From contig JAREIK010003123.1 in assembly GCA_029783825.1 (NCBI GenBank), forward strand, positions 1 to 64,000: a DNA stretch of 64,000 nt, read 5' to 3'. Below are positions 22,526-33,452 of the stretch, piece by piece (position 1 is the stretch's first letter; each line of letters begins with the position of its first letter). Position numbers and translations under genes: made by a program. The DNA comes from Sapria himalayana. Its lineage: Eukaryota > Streptophyta > Magnoliopsida > Malpighiales > Rafflesiaceae. Under the pieces are notes generated by a model. The model had not been told where the DNA came from, did no database searches, and was given only the letters and a program-made list of their open reading frames with translations.

Positions 22526-23043
22526 AAAAAAAAAAGGGAAGAAGAAGAAGAAGGGGAAGAAGAAGAAGAAGAATGGGAATAAGAAGGGGAAGAAGAAGAA
22601 GAAGGGGAAGAAGAAGAAGAAGAAGAAGAAGGGGAAGAAGAAGGGGAAGAAGAAGGGGAAGAAGAAGGGGAAGAAGAAGGGGAAGAAGAAGAAGAAGAAG
22701 GGGATGAAGAAAAAGAAGAAGAAGGGAAAGAAGAAGAAGAAGGGGAAGAAGAAGAAGAAGAAGAAGGGGGAAGAAGAAGAAGAAGAAGGGGAAGAAGAAG
22801 AAGAAGAAGAAGAAGGGGAAGAAGAAGGGGAAGAAGAAGGGGAAGAAGAAGAAGAAGAAGAAGGGGAAGAAGAAGGGGAAGAAGAAGAAGAAGAAGAAGG
22901 GGAAGAAGAAGAAGAAGGGGAAGAAGAAGAAGAAAAATGGGAAGAAGAAGAAGGGGAAGAAGAAGAAGGGAAAGAAGAAGAAGAAGAAGAAGAAGAAGGG
23001 GAAGAAGGGGAAGATGAAGAATAAGGGGAAGACGGGGAAGAAT

Positions 23044-23076
<33 letters not shown>

Positions 23077-25690
23077 GTGAAGGAGAAGAAGAAGAAGAAG
23101 GGGAAGAAGAAGAAGAAGAAGGGGAAGAAGAAGAAGGGGAAGAAGAAGAAGAAGGGGAAGAAAAAGAAGAAGGGGAAGAAGAAGGGGGAGAAGAAGAAGA
23201 AGGGGAAGAATAAGAAGAAAAAGGGGACGAATAAGAAGAAGAAGTGGATGAAGAAGAAGAAAAAGAAGGGGAAGAAGAAGAAGAAGGGGAAGAAGAAGAA
23301 GGGGAAGAAGAAGGGGAAGAAGAAGAAGAAGAAGGGGAAGAAGAAGAAGAAGAAGAAGGGGAAGAAGAAGAAGAAGAAGAAGAAGGGGAAGAAGAAGAAG
23401 AAGAAGAAGGGGAAGAAGAAGAAGAAGAAGAAATGGAAGAAGAAGAAGGGGAAGAAGAAGAAGAAGAAGGGGAAGAAGAAGAAGAAGAAGAAGAAGGGGA
23501 AGAAGAAGAAGAAGAAGAATGGAAGAAGAAGAAGGGGAAGAAGAAGAAGAAGAAGAATGGGAAGAAGAAGAAGAAGAAGGGGAAGAAGAAGAAAAAGAAG
23601 AAAGGGAAGAAGAAGAAGAAGAAAGGGAAGAAGAAGAAGGGGAAGAAGAAGAAGAAGAAGAAGGGGAAGAAGAAGAAGAAGAAGAAGGGGAAGAAGAAGA
23701 AGAAGGGGAAGCAGAAGAAGAAGAAGGGGAAGAAGGGAAGAAGAAGAAGGGGAAGAAGGGGAAGAAGAAGAAGAAGGGGAAGAAGAAGAAGAAGAAGGTG
23801 AAGAAGAAGAAGAAGAAGAAGAAGGGGAAGAAGAAGAAGAAGAAGAAGAAGGGGAAGAAGAAGAAGAAGGGGAAGAAGAAGGGGGAGAAGAAGAAGGGGA
23901 AGAATAAGAAGAAAAAGGGGACGAATAAGAAGAAGTGGACGAAGAAGAAGAAGGGGAAGAAGAAGAAGAAGAAGGGGAAAAAGAAGAAGAAGGGGAAGAA
24001 GAAGAAGAAGATGGGGAAGAAGAAGAAGAAGAAGGGGAAGAAGAAGAAGAAGAAGGGGAAGAAGAAGAAGGGGAAGAAGAAGAAGAAGAAGGGGAAGAAG
24101 AAGAAGAAGGGGAAGAAGAAGAAGAAGGGAAGAAGAAGACGAAGAAGAAGGGGAAGAAGAAGATGAAGGGGAAGAAGAAGAAGGGGAAGAAGAAGAAGAA
24201 GAAGAAGAAGAAGTGGAAGAAGAAGAAGAAGAAGAGGAAGCGGAAGAAGAAGAATAAGAAGAAGAAGGGGAAGAAGAAGAATAAGGGGAAGAAGGGGAAG
24301 AAGAAGAAAGAAGAAGAAGAAGTATAAGGGAAAGAAGAAGAAAAAGAAGAAGAAGGGGAAGAAGGGGAAGAAGAAGAAGAAGAAGAAGAAGAGGGGAAGA
24401 AAGGGAAGAAGAAGAAGAAGGGGAAGAAGAAGAAGTTGAAAAAGAAGAAGGGGAAGAAGAAGAAGAAGAAGAAGAAGAAGGGGAAGAAGAAGAAGAAGGG
24501 GAAGAAGGGGAAGAAGAAGAAGAAGGGGAAGAAGGGGAAGAAGAATAAGAAGAAGGGGAAGAAGGGGAAGAAGAAGAAGAAGAAGAAGGGAAGAAGGGGA
24601 AGAAGAAGAAGAAGAAGGGGAAGAAGAAGAAGAAGAAGGGGAAGAAGGGGAAGAAGAAGAAGAAGGGAAGAAGGGTAAGAAGAGAAAAGGAAAAAGGTAA
24701 GAAGAAGAAGAAGAAGAAAGAAAAGAAGGGGAAAGAAAGGGAAGGAAGAAGAAGAAGAAGAAGGGGAAGAATGGGAAGAGAGAAGAAAGAGAGGGGAAAG
24801 AGGGGAAGAAGAAGAATAAAAAAAAGGGAAGAATGGGAAGAAGCAGAAGAAGGGGAAGAAGAAGAAGAGGAAGGGGAAGAAGGGAAAGAAGGGGAAAAGG
24901 GGAAGAAGTGGTAGAAGAGGAAGAAGAGGAAGAATGGGAAGAAGTAGTAGAAGAGGAAGAAGAGGAAGAAGGGAAAGAAGTGGTAGAAGAGGAAGAAGAG
25001 GAAGAAGAGGAAGAAGAGGAGGAAGAGGATGAAGAGGAGGAAGATGAGGAAGAGGAGGAAGAGGAGGAAGATGAGGAAGATGAGGAAGTGGAGGAAGAGG
25101 TGGAAGAGGAATAAGAGGAGGAAGAGGAATAAGAGGAAGAATAAGAATAAGAGGAATAAGAGGAAGAAAAGGAAGAAAAGGAATAAAATGAAGAAAAGAA
25201 AGAAGAAGAAAAAGAAAAAGAAAAAGAAAAAGAAAAAGAAGAAGAAAGAAGAAGAAAAAGAAAAGAAAAAGAAGAAAAAAAAGAAAACGAAGAAAAAGAA
25301 GAAAACGAATAAAAAGAAGAAAAAGGAGAAACGGTAGAAAGGGTGAAAAGGTAGAAAAGGGAGAAAAGGGAGAAAGGGAGAAAAGGGAGAAAAGGGAGAA
25401 AAGGGAGAAAAGTGAGAAAAGAGAGAAAAGGGAGAAAAGGAAGAAAAGGAAGAAAAGGAAGAAAATTAAGAAAAGGAAGAAAAAGAAGAAAAAGAAGAAA
25501 AAGAAGAAAAAGAAGAAAAAGAAGAAAAAGAAGAAAAAGAAGAAAAAGAAGAAAACGAAGAAAAAGAAGAAAAAGAAGAAAAAGAAAAAGAAGAAGAAGA
25601 AGAAGAATTAAAAGAAGAAAAAGAACGAAAAAGAACAAAAAAAAGAAGAAAAAGAAAAAAAAAGAAGAAAAAGAGAAAAAGAACATGATG
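22526..25690 (+). repeat. 3.15-kb polypurine tract, GGGGAA(GAA)n, grown from the LINE A-tail
   Basis: Starts at the A-tail (22526-22535) and runs with almost no pyrimidines. It is zoned. 22536-24660: GGGGAA followed by two to seven GAA, giving 12-24 bp units. 24700-24900: mixed GGGAAGAAG. 24900-25115: GAGGAAGA and GAGGAAGAT. 25115-25330: A-rich AAGAAAAAG. 25330-25440: AGAAAAGGG, about nine copies. 25450-25690: AAGAAGAAA. All six frames are open over long stretches (Lys/Gly, Glu/Gly, and Leu/Pro/Ser/Phe on the complement); none is a gene. Such tracts can form triplex DNA. The order A-tail first, array after, supports expansion from the LINE tail. Confidence 0.95.
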
Positions 25691-26240
25691 ATGAAGAATA
25701 AGAAGAATAAAAAAAATATGACAAAGGGATAGAATAAGGATAAGAATAAGAATAATATATGTCACGGAAGAATATGAATATGATGATGATGAGAAAAAAG
25801 AAAAAGAAAACAGAAGATGGTGAGTAGAAAGAAGAAAAAGTTGATGTTGAAGATAAAAAAGAAAAAAAAAGATGATAGTGATTAGGAAGAAGAAAAATAT
25901 GATGATGATGAGGAATAAAAAGAAAAATTTGATGGTGATGATGCTAATGATGATGAGGAACAAAATAAAACCATAAGAAGAATGTAAAAAAAATAGAAAA
26001 ATAAAGATAAAAATAATAATAATAATATATAACAAACAAGAAGAAAGATGATGATGCTGAAAATAATAATAGTAATAATAATAAACAAATAGAAGAAAGA
26101 CAAGAGTAAGAAAAAGAAGACAAGAAGGATGAAGAAGAATATGAAGAAAAAGATAATACTGATGATGATGATGAGGTCGAGAAAGACAAAAAAAGAAATA
26201 AAAACAAAATTAGAAGAAGAAGAAAAATGTGGTGGAGAGG
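25691..26240 (+). repeat. decayed purine-rich GAT/GAA flank
   Basis: Continues as GATGATGATGAGGAA, AAGAAAAA and AATAATAATA words with increasing T. It is an older, mutated part of the same array or a neighbouring trinucleotide array. Confidence 0.75.
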
Positions 26241-26299
26241 GTGAGGGTTGTCTGCAAGTTCTTTGTTCTTTCTATCATATTTCACTTTGTTGCCATAGT

Positions 26300-27680
26300 T
26301 CAATGGTATCTCCATCCTTTCCATTTTGTTATAATTTTTTTCTAGTGGAACACATTGGGTAGTAAGTTTGATCTATATCGCAATATTGGATGTCTTGATG
26401 TTAGGTATGGAACTATTAGATGTCACGACTTTAGATGTAGTGACATTTTTTATGACAATATTATTTTCTACATCAACTCATTCCTTTGATTTTACTTCTT
26501 TTTTTTTACCATTCTACTTCTTTGACATTTTCAATATAATGCACATGTATTACTTTGGATTTGTCTTGGTATCGCTAGGCAATTTTATATATTTTTTTTC
26601 TTTATGATTACAAGCTATCCAATTTGATTCTTTAAAGTTTTTATAATCACATCAATGTGATCCAGCCTTATTTCCAAATATCCCAATTAACTATGTTGTA
26701 CATCATTTCTTATCTTTGTTGTTGTCAGTAGTTCAAGGATGTTGTCTTCAAATGATAGCTTATCTACTACTTTCTACTAGTCTTCACAATAGATTAAAGT
26801 TTCTTGTATTTGGTACTTATCAAAATTACTTCTACTATTCTATTAATATTCACCATAGTTCAGCTACAAATTTCTTTATTTTCAATAGGATAAATTTGCA
26901 TGATTTGTCTCCTTTAGATATAAAGATATTTTTATTGGGTTTAATAATTTAGCCTCTATTTAAGTGTACGTTAGCTTCTTCCATATGATAATATTGGGTT
27001 GAATCTACTTGCCTCATATTATTACAAAGCATTCATATTGGCCTTCATAGTTGACAATCTATCTAATACAAAAATTCCAAATTACTTCATTCCATTTTCT
27101 TTTTCATTTAGTGTTTAATAATTTTTTTTGTCAGCTCATAAAATTATAAAGTATGACTCCTTGGCTGTTTTATTCTTTATAGAACTACCCAAAGATTCAT
27201 CCACATTGCACCTCGTAATATAATTTAGCTCATTGTAAAATATTCATACTTTGAACCATAGGTCAAATCTATTTTGTGGGCACCTCCTCAGTAGGTCTAT
27301 AAATTAGTTTTATGCATCATACCATGTCTCCTACTCCTTTTTTCTGAGCTAGTTAATTTCCGCCCTTAATTGTGATGTGATTTGACATCCGAGCAAGAAA
27401 AAACATGATCAAAAATACTTGAACCAACTCATCTAAACTCTCAATTGACCTTCTTGATGGATACTAAAGCTAGCTTCTTGTCTTTTCTCTGAAAGAAAAT
27501 GAAAAGGGTATTAGTTTTATTGCAACTTGGTTAGCTCTATTTGTCATCATCATTTCACACAACTCCAAGAATGTTACAATATGCTTATTTAGATCTTCTA
27601 AAATGCATCATCTATACAAATATTGTTGTGTCATGGCTTTGAGACTTAGCTTCGATTCAAATTGATATGCATGAACAACT
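26300..27680 (-). pseudogene. Ty3/gypsy (Athila-like) gag, decayed
   Basis: Gag forms the virus-like particle of the retrotransposon. On the minus strand from about 27680 downward one reads HAYQFESKLSLKAMTQQYLY, EDLNKHIVTFLELCEMM, IPFSFSFREKTR, SLDELVQVFL, ETWYDA and DLLRRCPQNRF, then FYNELNYITRC. This is the retrotransposon gag order (FELK..QLI..VQQ, EDPNxHL..FLEICD, LFPFSLRDRA, ESLYEAWERYKDLLRRCPHHG, FYNGL). There are many stops and shifts. Downstream (27000-26300) only vague similarity remains, and the element is cut off by the purine tract. The primer site and LTR lie upstream at 28051 and beyond. Confidence 0.72.
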
Positions 27681-28050
27681 ATTGTATTTCGATCCTAGAG
27701 TAGGTAATCATCAATATTGGCCTCTAATAATTCCCAAGGATTTGATTTGGTGGGAAATAAGTTATTGTACATTTTGTTGGGCACCTCCTTGGATTGGTCA
27801 ATTGTTGCTATTTTCCTCCATAATTCCCTACTCAAGTTTATGTCTCAATAAGTGTCTCCTAGTTATTTTTATTCCCAAGTCCAAATATATTGGCTCAATT
27901 CAAGATCTTTGGTGCATATAATTGGTGCTAAAAAAACAAAAAATAAAAAGCAAACAAGTATAAAACAAATAGCTATCTAGTAAACTAAAAACAAATCTAC
28001 TTTTTTTCCAAGTAGTTGGGGAATTCAAAGCTAACCTATCAAAATTAACT

Positions 28051-28071
28051 CAATCCCTAATAGTGGTGCCA
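28051..28071 (-). other. primer binding site of the minus-strand gypsy element
   Basis: The minus strand reads TTTTTGGCACCACTATTAGG, resembling the TGGCGCCGTTGCCGGGGA site (tRNA-Asp type) of Tat/Athila elements. It lies just upstream of gag on that strand. Confidence 0.5.
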
Positions 28072-29600
28072 AAAATTTGTTGTAACTTTGTTATGATGTT
28101 AATAACTTAATGGTTTTTAGCATATGACTAAATTATTTATATGAACTATGTTCCATAAGTATATGAGTCATACAAGTAATAAAGTGAATATAAGTATAGA
28201 TATCAATTATATAGGAATTGGTGATAAAACTTTGGTCAAGTTATAGTGAATTAACTAAATTGTTTACATTCTCATGTATGATAATGTTTCTTCTATGATA
28301 TGGCAATGTAATATGAGTTTGTTTGATAAAGGATAAAAAAATGTTGGACATCCATTTGTCTTGTTAGTCTTCAAGAGTTAATCAACAGTGAGCTCTCACA
28401 ACCATGGAACATCCTCTTGTGGTATTGCCTTTGATATACCTATCACCATCAATTAAAGATATATATTTATCTAACAATTCATGACTCTATAATTTCTACT
28501 CTTTTTAGGCAATTTGTCAACTCTCCTTGATGGTTATTTTGACTATGCATATCTTTATTCTCTGGCTAGTACTTCTAGATAACACTCAATGATATGGTCA
28601 TAATAATGTCTATTCTTTCAACTTTCTTAGTGTTATATTCTAATTATTATTAATTTACACTAACTAAGTAAATTAAATCCATGGAAACCATCACAAGGGG
28701 AAAGTGGTCAGAGATTGTTACTTTTTTTATGCACATCTCCTTACTTATATCTTATGGCTTATTTATCATTATTTATCACAACTAATAGAGGCTTCCATCA
28801 AATCAGTTAAATATTAGGTTATACATTCTAAGACATTCTCTTATGTATTAATATTCAATATATAACAAAACAACAATCATTCATTACAACCCGCATTCAT
28901 CATAAACACACATATCTGGTGGATGCATATGTTATAGAAGTGATTCAATTCAATATGGTATCATGCCATCTACTCAATATCATGATATTGAGCTCATTAA
29001 AGATGCACCAAAGAAAAAACCATAAGTGGAGAAAATAAAATTATTAGGAGAGAGAAAAAAAATCAAGAAAACGTGCAACCAAGAAGATGCTACAACATAC
29101 AAAGTTATTGTGACAATATGGAAGAATCATGATAAATAATGAATGTTATGACTAATATGTAGAGTCACAACTAGGGAAGGTTTATCATGACTTTTTCAAA
29201 GGTGAAAACTATGAGATAATCATCATTATGAAGAGCTAAATGGTTAAAAACTATTTGTATGCCAATATGGAAAGAGTTCATGCTATAATTATATAGTATT
29301 TGTTCTATGATTAATCATAATCATGATTTGTTAATTTTTGAATTATCCTTAGAATTCAAAAATATGAATCATCCTTAGAATCAAGGATTTATGACTTGAA
29401 ACCTATTTATCATGCTTATTAGAGTAGTTGTTAATTATTGTTGACTAATCTAACATTATATGTGCAATCCTTATAAAATTAATATCTAGACTAAAGGTCT
29501 GCTTTATTACTTGTATGACTTATGTATTTGCAGAATGATGTTGAATAAGATACTCTCTTCCAACTAGCTTTTGAGATGCATCTAACCATAAAATTTGGTA
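28072..29600. mobile_element. two gypsy LTR-like regions in opposite orientation
   Basis: The left part (28072 to about 28900) is the likely 5' LTR of the minus element. Its words TATGAGTCATACAAGTAATAAA recur near 50900-50940 in the same orientation. The right part (about 28900-29620) precedes a + strand primer site. The internal boundary and TG/CA ends are not resolvable by eye. No genes. Confidence 0.45.
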
Positions 29601-29625
29601 TTGTAATAAAGTCACATAAAATTTT

Positions 29626-29643
29626 TGGCATCATTATCAAGGA
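29626..29643 (+). other. primer binding site of the plus-strand gypsy element
   Basis: TGGCATCATTATCAAGGA follows AAATTT and matches the same tRNA-Asp-type site as at 28051 but on the other strand. A leader (29644-29900, with TTGAGCTAAGACCATGGGA) follows. Confidence 0.5.
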
Positions 29644-31030
29644 TTTCTTGTTTTATTTGATTGGTAAAGTTTAATTGATATAATTATCCTTAAAAAAGGT
29701 AATACTATATTTAGTAGTTTCAATAAAATTATCTTATTTTATTTCATTGAGATTTGTATTATATGTTTTGTATTTATCTTGTAATCATGATGATTTTATT
29801 TTCATTTTTTTCTTTTTTCTATTTTTTAGCCACCACTCTTGTTTGAATTGTACTCTAAGATTGAGCTAAGACCATGGGACCCAGAGAAAGGAGAGGATCA
29901 TGTATTAGCCAAACTTCAACTTTGATGGAATACATTTTTATTCTTGTGGCGACTTTTATTTTGTACCTATAATAATGAATACATTACTTTTAGGATGACT
30001 AGTCAGTATAGAAATTTGAGGATTAAATATATGGAGAAAGGCCTTGCCAGAATGGGCTCCCAATAAAATTACTTTTGAAAATCAACTTATTGAGTATGTC
30101 GATTGTGGAGATAAAACAAAGTAATGATATTGAAGAATCTAATAATAGATGTCTTGATATATCATATCTAAAAGCTAGCTGATCATTATAAGACTTCATT
30201 ATCGAAATTTTATTTGAGAATTGAAAAAAAGTATGAAAGGGAAGAAGATGGATACATCAACTTGGCATAATGGGGAAAGATAGTACTTTAGTACATCATT
30301 AAATGCTACCTTGGAACTTTCATTGGTGAGTATGGAAATATGGTGAGAGGAGAAAAATTCAATCTTGGAAATTTCTTTGGTAAGGATATAATGGAAAGTG
30401 ATATATTAGAAATGATGAAGATGATTTCCATGAAGTCATGACTTCAATTACAGAGAAGGGTAATTCAAAGATAAAGAAAAATGAAGTAGAACACCTAATT
30501 TATTGATGCACAATTATGGGAAAATGAAAAGGAGAAATTGGAATTTATACATGAGGAGAAAATGAAGGAAAAATAACAACTAGTGGCTGATAAAATGAAG
30601 GATGAAGATATGGTGGAAATGGAGGATTTGAAGATTTTTAAAGAAATATAGAAAAAAAAATGAAGAGATTAAAGCCATAGCTTCCAAGAGCAATATGACT
30701 GTTGGGTTCCAAAAGATAAAGTCAACACTCATGCTTCTACACAATACCATGACAATTATGTTATAAAAAGTAAATACTCAAGTCACAATCTAGAAAAATT
30801 CTGCATCACTCATAAAATTCATGGCTTCCATGGAGTAGAAATCTAGTGAAGGAAGTTCAAGGGAAGCAAGGTATGAAGATGATCCAATTTAAACAGAAAA
30901 ACCAAAAAGAAAAGAGAAAGTTAAAAAATATACTAAAAGGCTATCCTAGATAGTGGAGATCATTGATCGAGGTACAAACTCATTGATGATCTAGTTTTGG
31001 ATATTAATAATTACACTGTTATGGAGGCAA
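29644..31030 (+). mobile_element. gypsy leader and internal remnant, no domain readable
   Basis: The leader words TCTAAGATTGAGCTAAGACC recur at about 33790 (TCTAGAATTGAGCTAATATT), tying both to one family. The rest is A-rich with short Lys/Glu-rich frames (around 30540-30680), and no gag or pol motif can be trusted. The end (30870-30970) matches 36900-37020 (GAGATCA block). Confidence 0.45.
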
Positions 31031-31259
31031 CATAAGAATTTTTTTTTTTCTATTAGGTAGTCAAATAATAGAAATTAATAATTACACTATTATGTGTGAT
31101 GGAATAACGATATGTTGGTAGTCAAAAAAAACATAATGTACCATTTTTTAAATATTGAAAGATAATCATAGAGTTCAAACCACACTACAACTCTTTAACT
31201 AACCACAAATAGAAGTAGCCTCATTGTCTTGGTACACTACAACACTCTAACTTAGTTGT

Positions 31260-32520
31260 TACGCCACTTATTTAGGAGGAAAGTCTATATATTTTGCTGT
31301 ATGTGTATTTGCTATGTATTTGGTAACTTTTAACTCTATATATTTAGGAGGGAAGTCTATGATATTAAATATTTTTGTATATTTGGGGTCATATTAGATG
31401 ACGTATAAGTACAAAAATGGGTCATAATTGAATAAATTTCATGAGTTTGAAGTTTTAATAGATTTAGATGAATATTTATTAATCATTATGATTTTAAGGT
31501 TATTGGCAACTTGGTGATATGTGGTTCATCAAATAGTTCTGACATCCATTCTTGAACAAAACTCTATGTGTTTCATTGTGGTAATCTTTGTATGTCGTGA
31601 CTTTATCACCCTATGAGGATAATCTTTTAAACTAGGAAACATAATCTTTTTGGATGAAATGTTATCTTAAAGTGACATCCACATTTATCTCATAACAATT
31701 AAATAGCTACGATATAAATTTCACATCTTTGTGACAAAGTACCACACTAGTGCTAAAAGTCATGACCATTATCTAATTTCATAGCCCCACCTTTACCAGG
31801 ACTTTGTGATATTAATTTAGAACAATAACTTTTTCTCAAAGTCAAACTTTTGAGCTATATAAAGTTATAGATTAAAAACTATTTAGGTAAAAGTCATGAC
31901 AATTATCTAGTGCCATAACTTTTGGATAATAATGTTATAGAAGGTATTACCTAAACGATGACACTTCCAAGTCCATGACTCATGCCTTCAAAAGAAAGCA
32001 AGTCGAGACTTGGATGAATTGGGCTAATTACCAAAGTCATATCCTTTCACAATACTATGGCCATTTGATGCAATAAAAAAAAACTGAAATTATGGCTCAT
32101 CAACAAAGCTACAACCTTGTGTTTATGAGACAAAATTCATAATTCATAGATACTTCCAATAGCTATGACTTTGTATGATAGAATAATTACGAGGTATTTC
32201 ATAGTTGCAGCAACTTCCTAGAGCCATGACCTTGAGCTCAAAAGATCAAGGCAAAAGTCATGACATATTCTCAAAACCACAAGTTTTTACTAGAAAAATG
32301 CCAAATTTCTGGAATATAAAAGCAACAAAATCATGAAGACTTAAAGGATCTGAAAAGAGACCCAAAGCAAAATCTTTTACTTCTTCAATCTTTAGGACCT
32401 AAATCAAAGCATAGCAACAACCTTGGGAAGAATTTAAATACTCCCTAGAGAATCCATGAGCAAGAAAGGTCACAAGATAATAGCTAAATTCTAGAGTTGT
32501 GGTGTGCGACTCTCAAACCT
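31260..32520 (+). mobile_element. Athila-like 3' non-coding region, copy 1, with CATGAC repeats
   Basis: The block beginning TCTTGTATATTTGGGGTxATATTAGATGA-like is shared in order with 37320-38100 and 39940-40700. A CATTTATCTCATAA block and then many AAAGTCATGACCATT/CATAACTTTTGG units follow. These mark the region between pol and the 3' LTR of one gypsy family. No protein is encoded. Confidence 0.6.
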
Positions 32521-32529
32521 AAATAGTTT

Positions 32530-33426
32530 GAGAGTCAGAACTCCATTCAATAGGGAGGGAGGCATGGATAAAAATGTGCTTTAGGAGATGCTAGCTAGCT
32601 CCACTTCTCTATATTAATATGAAGTAAATCATTGGTGAAGAAGGAAGGCAAGCTTATCAGAAGTCATTCATATCATATGTGCTCCACCCTTTGCAATCTA
32701 ATCCCAAAACTACGGCTCAAGGAAGCCATATGGAGACCGTGGCTGGTCAACCAGCTGTAGAACATAGAAGCTTTTACCCGAGGGGGTCCTTTGGAGTTAA
32801 TAGCTTGGCTAGTGCATCGAATTAAGCAAGTAGTAGAGGAATCAGAACTGTTCCAGAAGTGAATGAAGCAGAAATAGACACATTTGTATTCGCAAGATGT
32901 TTTTTCCGTCGACGCTCCTGGTTGTTCTTGTTTCTTGCCAAGGTGGAATAAAGAAAGGAACGATCAAATAGGTGCTTTTAGAGTGACTTTTTCAACCTAG
33001 GCTAGGAGAAGCGCGGAATGTACTACTGATTGATTCCATACCAGTTTGGCCGGGGAATACATTTTATATAATAGAATAGAAAGCAAGCAAAGTGAATCTT
33101 AGGTAAACAGTTTCTATGGGGCGTAGCAGTAACTAGGGAAGCTTTAATGGCAAGGTAGCCCAACTTCTTTCGCTCCGCTTTCACAGCATAACAACCGGTA
33201 CACCATAGGTTGGCCCAACTCAGTCCTCTCATACTAGGGTTGGCTCTAGTCTATGCCTATGATCGACTTTAATAGGCTTCTCGATGCTCCTTGCAATCAC
33301 AAATGAAGAATGAAGAGTGCCCTGCCCTAGCAGCCTGAACTGGTGAACCGAAGTCACATTCGGAACCATACTTCAAATAGCTCACACGTGTCATGCCCTT
33401 TACCCAGTCATTCCGAAGAAAGCTCG
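32530..33426. other. mitochondrial-like insert (probable NUMT)
   Basis: GC content rises sharply and words such as CTTTTACCCGAGGGGGTCC, TCCGTCGACGCTCCTGG, AAGCGCGGAATGTAC and TAGCCCAACTTCTTTCGCTC look like plant mitochondrial DNA. A stretch matching the 3' domain of a bacterial-type large rRNA is included (33186-33238). No open reading frame of a known mitochondrial protein is visible. It interrupts LTR sequence, since similar TCTCTAGGAGATC/TCCCTAGAGAATCC words stand on both sides (33490 and 32440). Left boundary approximate. Confidence 0.62.
33186..33238 (-). pseudogene. rrn26: fragment of mitochondrial large-subunit rRNA (sarcin-ricin region)
   Basis: The minus strand reads AGTATGAGAGGACTGAGTTG, then GGGCCAACCTATGGTGTACC and GGTTGTTATGC. 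This matches the conserved AGTACGAGAGGACC loop and following helix of 23S-like rRNA in its plant mitochondrial form. Similarity stops after TTATGC, so only about 50 bp is rRNA and the join to the next segment is chimeric. The loop has C-to-T changes. Confidence 0.72.
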
Positions 33427-33452
33427 CCCCCCCCCCCCCCCCCCCCCCCCCC
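33427..33452. repeat. run of 26 C
   Basis: An uninterrupted C homopolymer exactly at the right edge of the mitochondrial-like insert. It may be real or a sequencing/assembly artefact. Confidence 0.95.

Larger units (their letters stand above)
16843..22535 (+). mobile_element. L1-type LINE retrotransposon, nearly complete, inactivated
   Basis: A non-LTR retrotransposon with ORF1 (DUF4283 plus CCHC), ORF2 (endonuclease, RT, zinc-binding domain, RNase H), a ~500-bp 3' UTR and a 10-A tail at 22526-22535. The 5' UTR and the N-terminus of ORF1 are missing: homology begins a few codons before EETRRLLEPFEYTLIGKFSH. It is therefore 5'-truncated, as is common for target-primed insertions. Target duplications cannot be read because both flanks are simple repeats. 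GC content is distinctly higher than the surroundings at the 5' end. Confidence 0.9.

Noticed and set aside
22536..24660. Regular GGGGAA-spaced units considered as a CRISPR-like array
   Set aside because: No conserved repeat with unique spacers. Units differ only by the number of GAA triplets, and this is a plant genome.
22522..25686. A 1,054-codon open frame on the minus strand (Leu/Pro/Ser/Phe-rich)
   Set aside because: It is the complement of the purine repeat tract. A sequence without T on one strand lacks most stop codons, so all frames are open. No start context, no domain, no codon bias.
22407..25732. Several + strand Lys/Gly/Glu/Arg-rich frames of 80-300 codons
   Set aside because: Translations of the same GAA/GGGGAA repeats in different frames; low complexity only.
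27667..27921. + strand 84-codon frame
   Set aside because: It is the shadow of decayed gag and leader on the minus strand, which gives recognisable gag words.
32530..33452. Plastid origin of the insert
   Set aside because: The rRNA piece matches the mitochondrial form (GAGTTGGGCCAACC), and I see no plastid gene words. A plastid alignment was not possible here.
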